Part shown: positions 16,260 through 23,310 of the stretch, in pieces
How the letters are laid out: each line of letters opens with the position of its first letter
Position numbering within the stretch: the first letter of the stretch is position 1
From: Mycolicibacterium sediminis
GTDB lineage: Bacteria > Actinomycetota > Actinomycetes > Mycobacteriales > Mycobacteriaceae
Assembly (NCBI RefSeq): GCF_010731735.1
Contig: NZ_AP022588.1
Span: 5,580,001 to 5,644,000 of the forward strand
Length of the DNA stretch: 64,000 nucleotides
Direction: 5' to 3'
Notes under the pieces: generated by a model
Database searches by the model: none
What the model was told of the DNA's origin: nothing
What the model saw: the letters and a program-made list of their open reading frames with translations, nothing else
Program-made: the position numbers and the translations under genes

Positions 16260-17201
16260 CTAGGGGCGCAGCGTGTTCATCGGCGGGCGGTCCACCAGCG
16301 ATACGGACGACGTGCGTGCGGTGTAGTCGTCGCCGTCGGCGAAGAACTGGGTGAGGCCGACCCCGGAGTCTGGGATGCCGCAGCGGGTCAGCAGGGTGGC
16401 GATGACCTGTCGGCTCATCGCCGCGAGTTCGGTCAGCGGCCGGTTGCGATGGGTGCGGACGCCGAGGTTGACCTGCGCGATGGCGTCCAGTCCGAGACGG
16501 TCGTAGGTGTCGACCAGGAGGCCGATCTCGACGCCGTAGCCGGGCGCGAACGGCACCGAGGTGAGCAGTTCGCGGGTGCCCGCGTACTCGCCGCCGAGCG
16601 GCTGCAGCAGGCAGGTCAGCTCGGGGCGCAGCGCGGCCAGCAGCGGCCGTGCGACGAGTTCGGTGACTCGCCCGCCTCCGTTGGCGTCCTCGCTGCCGCT
16701 GACCTTCAGCGGCCTGCGGTAGAAGCCCTTGACGAAGTGCACGCCGTCGGTGGTCAGCAGCGGGCCCAGCAGCTTCGGGACGAACATGGGGTCGGGGTCG
16801 ATCAGGTCGGAGTCGATGAACGCGATGATGTCGCCGGTGGCGGCGGCCAGCGACCGCCACAGCACCTCGCCCTTGCCGGGCTGCGGCTCGACCTCGGGCA
16901 GGGCGGTCTCGCGGCTGATCACCCGGGCGCCGGCGGCGATCGCGCGGATCTCCGTCTCGTCGGTGGAGCCGGAGTCCAGGACGATCAGTTCGTCGACGAG
17001 TCCGCCGAGCAGCGGCCGGATGGTCTCGACGACCGACGCCACCGTGTCCTGCTCGTTCAGTGCGGGCAGGACCACCGAGATGGTCCGACCCCGCTTGGCG
17101 GCCTCGAGTTCACTGATGGTCCACACGGGTCGACTCCAACTGTGATCCGACATCCAGCGGTGGCCCGCGACGGCATCGGTTAGTTCTGGTGTGATGCTCA
17201 T
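16260..17201 (-). CDS. gpgS: Glucosyl-3-phosphoglycerate synthase
   Basis: GT81 glycosyltransferase that joins glucose (from NDP-glucose) to 3-phosphoglycerate, the first step toward methylglucose lipopolysaccharide. 313 aa. GT-A features: SVVLPALNEQDTV (42-54), the metal-binding DSD at 130-132, GKGEVLW before it, and PFAPGYGVEIGLLVDT for acceptor/nucleotide contacts. The ATG at 17201 overlaps the folP2 stop by 4 bp, so it is coupled to folP2 as in Mtb Rv1207-Rv1208. Confidence 0.96.
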   Translation of the reverse strand: MSITPELTDAVAGHRWMSDHSWSRPVWTISELEAAKRGRTISVVLPALNEQDTVASVVETIRPLLGGLVDELIVLDSGSTDETEIRAIAAGARVISRETALPEVEPQPGKGEVLWRSLAAATGDIIAFIDSDLIDPDPMFVPKLLGPLLTTDGVHFVKGFYRRPLKVSGSEDANGGGRVTELVARPLLAALRPELTCLLQPLGGEYAGTRELLTSVPFAPGYGVEIGLLVDTYDRLGLDAIAQVNLGVRTHRNRPLTELAAMSRQVIATLLTRCGIPDSGVGLTQFFADGDDYTARTSSVSLVDRPPMNTLRP

Positions 17202-18082
17202 GCCAGTCCCCTTACGGTCCGCGCCGGTGGGCGCTTGCCCTGGATCGACGCGACCATGTCGAGTACGCGCCGGGTGGGGCCGACCTCGTGCACGCGGAAC
17301 ATCGCAGCGCCCTCGGCCGCGGCGAGCGCGGTTGCGGCGAAGGTGCCCTCCAGGCGTTCGGTCAAGCCCACGCCCAGAGTCTCCCCGACGAAGTCCTTGT
17401 TACTCAGGGCCATCAGGACGGGCCATCCGGTGTTTACAAGATCTTTTACGTGGCGCAACAAATTAAGACCGTGATGAGTGTTCTTGCCGAAATCGTGGGT
17501 CGGATCGATGAGGATCGCATCCCTCGCGACGCCCGCGGCGACCGCCCGCTCGGCCGCCGAGGTGACCTCCGCGATGACGTCGTCGACCACTCCGCGCTCG
17601 GTGATTCCGTAGTGCACACGGAACGGCCGCGTGCGGGGTACGGCGCCACCGGTGTGCGAACAGACGATGCCGGCCCCGAACTCGGCGGCGACGTCGACCA
17701 GTCCGGGGTCGGCGCCGCCCCAGGTGTCGTTGATGATGTCGGCGCCCGCCGCGCAGGCCTGCTTGGCCACCGTCGCTCGCCAGGTGTCGACGCTGACGAG
17801 CTGGTCGGGGTAGGCGCCGCGGAGCCACTCGATGAAGGGGACGACGCGGGCGATCTCCTCCTCGGCGTCGACGACGACGCCCGGGCCCGCCTTGACTCCC
17901 CCGACGTCGATGACGTCGGCCCCCTCGGCGACCACCCGGTGCACGGCCTGCATCGCCGCCCCGTCGGTGAAGGTCGCCCCACGGTCGTAGAACGAATCCG
18001 GCGTGCGGTTGACGATCGCCATGATCATGGCGCGGTCGCCCGCAACGGGTCGTCCACAGAACGTGGTGGGCACGTCACCCAT
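17198..18082 (-). CDS. folP2: Dihydropteroate synthase homologue FolP2
   Basis: 294-aa pterin-binding TIM-barrel protein: IMAIVNRTPDSFYDRGATF, DVIDVGGVKAGPG, VSVDTWRA and INDTWGG are the DHPS motifs. Mycobacterial FolP2 is related to FolP1 but has been reported to lack DHPS activity in vitro, so the reaction is uncertain. A GGAG ribosome-binding site lies about 8 nt upstream of the ATG. An IS element now separates this gene from fadD6 and from any distal promoter. Confidence 0.93.
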   Translation of the reverse strand: MGDVPTTFCGRPVAGDRAMIMAIVNRTPDSFYDRGATFTDGAAMQAVHRVVAEGADVIDVGGVKAGPGVVVDAEEEIARVVPFIEWLRGAYPDQLVSVDTWRATVAKQACAAGADIINDTWGGADPGLVDVAAEFGAGIVCSHTGGAVPRTRPFRVHYGITERGVVDDVIAEVTSAAERAVAAGVARDAILIDPTHDFGKNTHHGLNLLRHVKDLVNTGWPVLMALSNKDFVGETLGVGLTERLEGTFAATALAAAEGAAMFRVHEVGPTRRVLDMVASIQGKRPPARTVRGLA

Positions 18083-18114
18083 CGTGCCCTCTCCTGCGAT
18101 TTGTGCACCCCGAG

Positions 18115-18129
18115 CCGCGGTGAGCGCGG
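18115..18129. repeat. Left 15-bp target-site duplication of the IS481-type element
   Basis: CCGCGGTGAGCGCGG, repeated exactly at 19486-19500. Removing the IS and one copy restores a 39-nt near-perfect palindrome (from 18103-18129 joined to 19501-19512): 17-bp arms starting GTGCACCC, loop GTGAG, one mismatch. This was a hairpin between fadD6 and folP2. Confidence 0.9.
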
Positions 18130-19485
18130 TGTTCTGTTCGGGGACATCGCTGACACCGATGTGTCTGGGGACATCGCTGACACCCGAGTAGGGCCGCGAC
18201 CAGGATGGTTCATGGCCCAGAAGGTGACGGCGATGGACATTCGGATGGCTGCGGCGGTGGCCGGGCAGTTGGACAATGTGGCGGCGTTCTGTCGCGACGA
18301 GCGCATCAGTCGGCAGACGTTCTACAAATACCGCCGGCGCTTCCGCGAGGAAGGGATCGACGGGTTGCGGGACCGGTCCCGGCGCCCGTCGACTTCGCCA
18401 GGGCAGACCTCACCCGAGATCGAGGACATCGTGGTGCGCCGCCGCAAGCAGTTGATCGAACAGGGCCGCGATCACGGCGCCCAGTCGATCGTGTGGTCGT
18501 TGCAGCGCGACGGGGTGCCCGCGGTGCCGTCGCCGTCGACGGTGTGGCAGATCCTGACCCGCCGCGGTGCGATCACCCCGCAGCCGCAGAAACGTCCGAA
18601 GTCGTCGATCAAGCGCTTCACCTTCGACCGGCCCAACGAATGTTGGCAGTCGGACTGGACCCGATGGTCCCTGGCCGACGGCACTGCGGTCGCCATCGCG
18701 GGCAGCCTCGATGACCACTCCCGCTACGCGGTAGGTCTACGCGCCGCCGACGCCGACGCTGACGGCGCATTGGTCTGGTCGGTCATTCTGGCCGGTATCG
18801 CCGAGTGCGGAATACCGTCGATGTCGTTGTCGGACAACGGAATCGTGTACACCGGAAGATTCCACGCCCATGAATCGGCGTTCGAGATCAACCTCCGAGC
18901 CCTCGGCGTACGCGCCGTCAACTCGACCCCCTTCCATCCGCAGACGTGCGGCAAGATCGAGCGCTTCTGGCAGACCCTCAAGAAGTGGCTCGACGCCCAC
19001 GATCCAGCAGCCTCGCTCACCGAACTCAACGCCATGCTCGACGAATACCGCACGTTCTACAACCACCACCGGCCGCACCGAGCCCTACGGGGAGCGACCC
19101 CCGCCGAGGCGTTTCGCGCCACTGTCAAGGCCTGCCCCGCCGACCGTCCGCTCCCTGGGCCGCTGTTCGTATCCCGCCATCGCGTCGACCAGATCGGCGG
19201 CAACCTGTACGTGCCGCCCTACCGCGTCAACGTCGGACTTCGATGGGCCGGCCACGACTGCATCAGCATCCGCGACGGTGACCACATCACCATCTTCAGC
19301 GGCAACCGCCTCGTTCGCGCGTTCACCGCCGACCCCACCCGCAGACACCAACGCGGCGACAAAACCACCCGCACCTATCGCACCCGCGAACCCCACCAGG
19401 CACCATGAGTGTCAGCGATGTCCCGCGACATATGTGTCAGCGATGTCCCGCGACATATGTGTCAGCGATGTCCCGAGACACCACA
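18130..19485 (+). mobile_element. IS481-family insertion sequence, apparently intact (1356 bp)
   Basis: Both ends start TGTnnTGTnnn followed at the same offset (11 nt) by GGGACATCGCTGACAC, so the termini are imperfect inverted repeats of TG...CA type. Subterminal copies of the GGACATCGCTGACAC core are present twice on the left (18140-18156, 18167-18183) and three times on the right (19409-19425, 19434-19450, 19459-19475; period 25 bp), probably transposase binding sites. It is flanked by a 15-bp direct duplication and carries one transposase gene. Intact ends, flanking repeats and an intact ORF suggest a recent insertion. Confidence 0.92.
18212..19408 (+). CDS. IS481-family DDE transposase
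   Basis: 398 aa. An N-terminal HTH (DNVAAFCRDERISRQTFYKYRRRF) is followed by a second HTH-like region and an rve-type integrase core. Catalytic residues: first Asp in CWQSDWTRW, second Asp in SLSDNGIVY, Glu in TCGKIERFWQTLKKWL. The C-terminal LYVPPYRVNVG segment is typical of this family. ATG at 18212 is preceded by AGGATGG. The longer frame upstream runs through folP2 antisense and was rejected. All catalytic residues are present, so the gene looks functional. Confidence 0.93.
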   Translation: MAQKVTAMDIRMAAAVAGQLDNVAAFCRDERISRQTFYKYRRRFREEGIDGLRDRSRRPSTSPGQTSPEIEDIVVRRRKQLIEQGRDHGAQSIVWSLQRDGVPAVPSPSTVWQILTRRGAITPQPQKRPKSSIKRFTFDRPNECWQSDWTRWSLADGTAVAIAGSLDDHSRYAVGLRAADADADGALVWSVILAGIAECGIPSMSLSDNGIVYTGRFHAHESAFEINLRALGVRAVNSTPFHPQTCGKIERFWQTLKKWLDAHDPAASLTELNAMLDEYRTFYNHHRPHRALRGATPAEAFRATVKACPADRPLPGPLFVSRHRVDQIGGNLYVPPYRVNVGLRWAGHDCISIRDGDHITIFSGNRLVRAFTADPTRRHQRGDKTTRTYRTREPHQAP

Positions 19486-19500
19486 CCGCGGTGAGCGCGG
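19486..19500. repeat. Right 15-bp target-site duplication of the IS481-type element
   Basis: Second copy of CCGCGGTGAGCGCGG. It joins the remaining half (CTCAGGGTGCAC, 19501-19512) of the split hairpin, 6 bp before the fadD6 stop codon. Confidence 0.9.
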
Positions 19501-19518
19501 CTCAGGGTGCACATAACG

Positions 19519-21330
19519 CTAGTTCTTGGGGCGCTTTCCGTCGACGACTTCCTGCGGGTATTCGTCGTAGAACTCGACGTAGCCCTCGTCCTTGCCGGCC
19601 AGCACGTAGATCGGATCCTCGATCGTGCCGGCGTCCTCGTCGCCCTCGCCGCTGTCGCCGCCATAGCCCTGCTTGCGCAGGTCGACCTTCTGGCTCTTGA
19701 AGGTCGAGGTGTGGGCGAGTTCGGTGGCGATGCGGACGAACAGCGGGATGGCGTACGGCGGCAGGTGTTCGTAGGCGGCCTTCGCCAGGGCCTTGCCGTC
19801 GAACTCCTGGCCCTCCTTCAGCTGGATGGCGACCATGCCGGCGCGGCCGCCCGCTCCGGGCACCTCGACGCCGAAGACGGTGGCCTCCTCGACCTGGGAG
19901 TCCAGGGACACCGCCGCCTCGACCTCGGTGGTCGCGACGTTCTCGCCCTTCCACCGGAAGGTGTCGCCGAGCCGGTCGGTGAACGCGGCGTGGCCGAAGC
20001 CCTGCGAGCGCATCAGGTCGCCGGTGTTGAACCAGACGTCGCCGTCCTTGAAGGCGTTGCGCACCAGCTTCTTCTCGGTGGCGTCCTTGTCGGTGTAGCC
20101 GTCGAACGGCTGGAAGCTGCTCACCTTGGACAGCAGCAGTCCCGGTGACCCCGTCTTCACCTTGCGCACCCGGCCGTCGCCGTCGCGCAGCGGATCGCCG
20201 GTCTCGCCGTCGTACTCGACGAAGGCGATCGGGGACGGGCAGATGCCGGTGGTCTTGTCGATGTTGAAGACGTTGAGGAAGGCGGTGTTTCCCTCACTGG
20301 CGGCGTAGAACTCGCAGACCCGCTTGATGCCGAACCGCTTGGTGAAGTCGTCCCAGATCGCCGGGCGCAGACCGTTGCCGGCGATGACCCGGACGCGGTG
20401 CTTGCGGTCGGTCGGCTTGGGCGGCTGGTTGAGCAGGTAGGTGCAGATCTCGCCGATGTAGACGAATGCCGTTGCGTCGTACTTGATCACGTCGTCCCAG
20501 AACTTGGACGCGGAGAACGACTTGCCCAGGGCGAGCGTGGCGCCGGCGTTGAGCACCGACGAGGTCGCCACGGTGAGCGCGTTGTTGTGATAGAGCGGCA
20601 GGCAGCAGTAGAGCGTGTCGGCTCCGGTCAGCCGCATGCCGAGCCCGCCGAACCCGGCGAGGGCCCGCAGCCACCGGTAGTGGGTCATGACGCTGGCCTT
20701 CGGCATGCCGGTGGTGCCGGAGGTGAAGATGTAGAACGCCTTGTCCTTGGCCAGGACCGCCGCGGTGGCGGCGGGGTTCGACGTCGGGGCGGTGGTGGCG
20801 AGCTGCTGCAACTCGTCGACGGTCATCAGACCGTCCGGCTCGGCGCCGCACTCGGTGATGGGCTCGATCAGATCGGTCTCGGCGACGACGGCGCGGGCGT
20901 CGAGCAGTCCGAAGCTGTGGGCGAGCACCTTACCGCGCTGGTGGTAGTTGAGCATCCCGGCGACGGCCCCGCACTTCACCACGGCCAGCATGAGCAGGAC
21001 CGAGTGGGGCGAGTTGCGGAGCATCACGCCGACGACGTCGCCGTGCCCGACACCGCGGGACGCCAGCACCGCGGCGTACCGGTTGACGGTCTCGTTGGCT
21101 TCGCGGTAAGTGATCTGCTGGTCCTCGAAGCGGATGAAGACGTTGTCGCCGTACTTCGCAGCGCGGTCCTGAAAGACCTTGCCGATCGACGTCTTGGCGC
21201 TGGGACGTGCCAGGAAACCGGTCACCGCGCCGCGCACGATTGCCGGTGTGTCCTTCAGCAGGCCCGGGAGGCGTGGCGCAATGTCGAGCAGGCCGACGTT
21301 GCTGCGGGTTCCGGAGTTCTGGTCGCTCAT
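19519..21330 (-). CDS. fadD6: Very-long-chain fatty-acid-CoA ligase/transporter FadD6
   Basis: 603-aa ANL-superfamily acyl-CoA synthetase of the FATP type. The P-loop is YIFTSGTTGMPKASVMTHYR; later motifs are EFYAASEGNTAF, the FNTGDLM aspartate motif, DRLGDTFRWKGENVATTEVE and a C-terminal STFKSQKVDLRKQGY. It activates long or very long fatty acids to acyl-CoA, probably at the membrane. Mtb FadD6 is 597 aa. ATG at 21330 was preferred over an upstream TTG (21339). A TAGGGT box (21344-21339) is 8 nt before the ATG. Confidence 0.93.
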   Translation of the reverse strand: MSDQNSGTRSNVGLLDIAPRLPGLLKDTPAIVRGAVTGFLARPSAKTSIGKVFQDRAAKYGDNVFIRFEDQQITYREANETVNRYAAVLASRGVGHGDVVGVMLRNSPHSVLLMLAVVKCGAVAGMLNYHQRGKVLAHSFGLLDARAVVAETDLIEPITECGAEPDGLMTVDELQQLATTAPTSNPAATAAVLAKDKAFYIFTSGTTGMPKASVMTHYRWLRALAGFGGLGMRLTGADTLYCCLPLYHNNALTVATSSVLNAGATLALGKSFSASKFWDDVIKYDATAFVYIGEICTYLLNQPPKPTDRKHRVRVIAGNGLRPAIWDDFTKRFGIKRVCEFYAASEGNTAFLNVFNIDKTTGICPSPIAFVEYDGETGDPLRDGDGRVRKVKTGSPGLLLSKVSSFQPFDGYTDKDATEKKLVRNAFKDGDVWFNTGDLMRSQGFGHAAFTDRLGDTFRWKGENVATTEVEAAVSLDSQVEEATVFGVEVPGAGGRAGMVAIQLKEGQEFDGKALAKAAYEHLPPYAIPLFVRIATELAHTSTFKSQKVDLRKQGYGGDSGEGDEDAGTIEDPIYVLAGKDEGYVEFYDEYPQEVVDGKRPKN

Positions 21331-21364
21331 GGCAAGCAACCCTATCTGCGCGGCGTGATCACGA

Positions 21365-21937
21365 TCACCCGGCCGGTGCGCACGAGTCCAACGCCGCGTC
21401 CAGGTCGGTCGTCACGAAGAGCCTGTCCAAGGCCCTCGCACCCACGTATCCCGTCTCGGCCAGGCCGCGGACCCACGTCAGCAATCCGTCATAGTGGCCG
21501 AACGGGTCGAGCATCACCAGCGGCTTGTCGTGCATTCCGAGCGACCCGGCCGTCCACGACTCGAAGAACTCCTCCAGCGTGCCGATGCCGCCGGGCAGGA
21601 CGATGAACGCGTCGGCCCGGTCCTCCATGACCTGCTTGCGCTGCCGCATGGTGTCGGTGACGACCAGTTCGTCGGCGTCGACGTCGGCGACCTCGCGGTG
21701 GACGAGGGCCTTGGGAATCACGCCGACGGTGCGCCCGCCGTGGGCCCGAGCGGACTCCGCGACGGCGCCCATCGCGGACACGTTGCCCCCGCCGGACACC
21801 AGCGTCCAGCCGCGGTCGGCGATGCCGGCGCCCACGCCTGAGGCCAACGCGATCAGCTCGGGATGCAGCGGACCGGAGGCGCAGTACACGCACACCGCCC
21901 ACTCGTCGGCTCGGGGATTCTCGAGTTCGTCGACCAC
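21365..21937 (-). CDS. LOG family phosphoribohydrolase, Rv1205-like
   Basis: 190-aa lysine-decarboxylase-fold protein of the Lonely Guy family, which releases cytokinin-type bases from nucleoside monophosphates. Signature motifs: TLVSGGGNVSAMGAVAESA, MRQRKQVM and LPGGIGTLEEFFE. Mtb Rv1205 makes cytokinins and is a proteasome target. GTG at 21937; a TAGGGT -10 box (21949-21944) lies 6 nt upstream, suggesting a leaderless mRNA. It is divergent from the gene at 22013 with only 75 bp between them. Confidence 0.9.
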   Translation of the reverse strand: MVDELENPRADEWAVCVYCASGPLHPELIALASGVGAGIADRGWTLVSGGGNVSAMGAVAESARAHGGRTVGVIPKALVHREVADVDADELVVTDTMRQRKQVMEDRADAFIVLPGGIGTLEEFFESWTAGSLGMHDKPLVMLDPFGHYDGLLTWVRGLAETGYVGARALDRLFVTTDLDAALDSCAPAG

Positions 21938-22000
21938 GCCGCAACCCTACGGTCGGGGGTGAACCGGCCCGATTCCCGGTGGGCGCGCGCCGGTCGGCCC

Positions 22001-22006
22001 TACACT
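22001..22006 (+). promoter_or_regulatory. -10 box (TACACT) of the TPR-like protein gene
   Basis: TACACT ends 6 nt before the GTG at 22013; the divergent LOG promoter lies at 21944-21949, so both are packed into 75 bp. Confidence 0.5.
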
Positions 22007-22012
22007 GCCGCC

Positions 22013-23251
22013 GTGGTCGATGGAATCGCCGCGGCATCGGAGTCGCTGAGCCGGGGTGACCTCGAGTCCGCGGAGCGCCTCGCGCGCACCGCACTGGAGG
22101 ACGACGAGAGCCTGTCCGGACGCCTCGTCCTCGCCCAGGCGCTGGCCTGGCAGGGCCGCGGCCGCGACGCCGATGCGGTCCTCGACGAGGTCGACCCCGC
22201 CACGCTGAGCGAACCCGACCTGTTGACGTGGGCGCTGCCGCGCGCGGCCAACCAGTTCTGGATGCTCGACGAACCGGAACGCGCGACGGCGTTCCTCCGG
22301 TCGACGCGCGGGCACGTCACGTCCGGTCCAGCCGTCGCGACGGTCGACGCGCTGCTGGGCACGTTCGCAATGAACGCCGGCAGTCCCGTGCGGGCGATGG
22401 AGCTGGCCGACGAGGTGCTGGCGTCTGCCGATGCCGACGAGCAGGCCGTGGGGTGGGCAGCTGCGGCCGCGGCGCTGTGCAACGCGCGGATGGGCGTCTT
22501 CGCCGACGTCGACGCTCTGGCGCTGCGGGCGATCGACGCCGGCCACCCCGGACTGCTGCGGTTCACCAGCGCGCTCGGGCAGACGACCGCGCTGGTGCTG
22601 GCCGGCGACCTGGACGGCGCCCAACGCCTGGCCGAGGACCTCGCCGCGGGCGCCGACGCGGGGCCGTCAGCGGCGATCGCTGCGCTGCTCGTCGCCGACG
22701 TCCTGCTGTGGCGCGGCGACCCCTCGGGTGCTGCAGCGCTGCTGGAGGACGCGGCCGCGGCGTTGGCGCCGACCGGCTACTCGTGGGGTCCGCTGGCGTG
22801 GATGCTGTTGGCGCAGGCGCTCGCGCAGCTCGGTCGGATCGCCGACGCCGGACGGATGCTGGGCCGCGCGGAGGCCCGGCACGGTCTCAAGTCGATGCTG
22901 TTCGCGCCGGAACTGGCGCTGGCGAAGGCGTGGACTTCGGCGGCCCGTCGCGACGCACCCGGTGCGGTCAACGCGGCACGCGAGGCCGCCCGGGCCGCCG
23001 AGCGTGGTGGCCAGTCGGCCGTGGCGCTGCGAGCCCTGTTGGATGCGGTGCGTCTGGGTGACACGCGGGCCGGCGATGGCATCGCCCGGCTCGAGATGGA
23101 CTGCGTCGTAGCGAGTTTCGCGCTGGACTACGCGCGTGCGCTGACGGCGGGAGACCGCGCGGGACTGGTGGCCGCGTCCGAGGTGTTCGCCGGCATCGGC
23201 ATGGCCGGCGTCGCGGCGGACGCGGCGCGGCAGGCGGAGGCCGTCAGGTGA
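22013..23251 (+). CDS. Helical TPR-like protein of unknown function (position of Rv1204c)
   Basis: 412 aa, made almost wholly of Ala-rich helical pairs typical of TPR-like solenoids (ESLSRGDLESAERLARTALEDD, LTWALPRAANQFWMLDEPERATAFL, WMLLAQALAQLGRIADAGRML). It resembles the C-terminal half of large LuxR/MalT-type regulators but has no ATPase and no HTH. It holds the place of Mtb Rv1204c, and whether it is a true orthologue or a truncated relative I cannot tell. GTG at 22013 was chosen from the leaderless promoter. Confidence 0.7.
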   Translation: MVDGIAAASESLSRGDLESAERLARTALEDDESLSGRLVLAQALAWQGRGRDADAVLDEVDPATLSEPDLLTWALPRAANQFWMLDEPERATAFLRSTRGHVTSGPAVATVDALLGTFAMNAGSPVRAMELADEVLASADADEQAVGWAAAAAALCNARMGVFADVDALALRAIDAGHPGLLRFTSALGQTTALVLAGDLDGAQRLAEDLAAGADAGPSAAIAALLVADVLLWRGDPSGAAALLEDAAAALAPTGYSWGPLAWMLLAQALAQLGRIADAGRMLGRAEARHGLKSMLFAPELALAKAWTSAARRDAPGAVNAAREAARAAERGGQSAVALRALLDAVRLGDTRAGDGIARLEMDCVVASFALDYARALTAGDRAGLVAASEVFAGIGMAGVAADAARQAEAVR

Positions 23252-23310
23252 GGATTGCCGTCCCTGACGGGCTTGTGACGCCCTTAAGATCGTCTTGAGG
23301 GAGGTGCTTG

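Noticed and set aside
17288..18211. N-terminal extension of the IS481 transposase frame into folP2
   Set aside because: It crosses the IS boundary and lies antisense to folP2; the transposase family starts at the HTH near 18212.
19409..19475. Three short 25-bp-period repeats resembling a small CRISPR or iteron array
   Set aside because: They are subterminal repeats of the IS481-type element, mirrored at its left end.
22013..23251. Calling this gene a LuxR-type regulator
   Set aside because: Only the TPR-like helical part is present; there is no HTH or nucleotide-binding motif.
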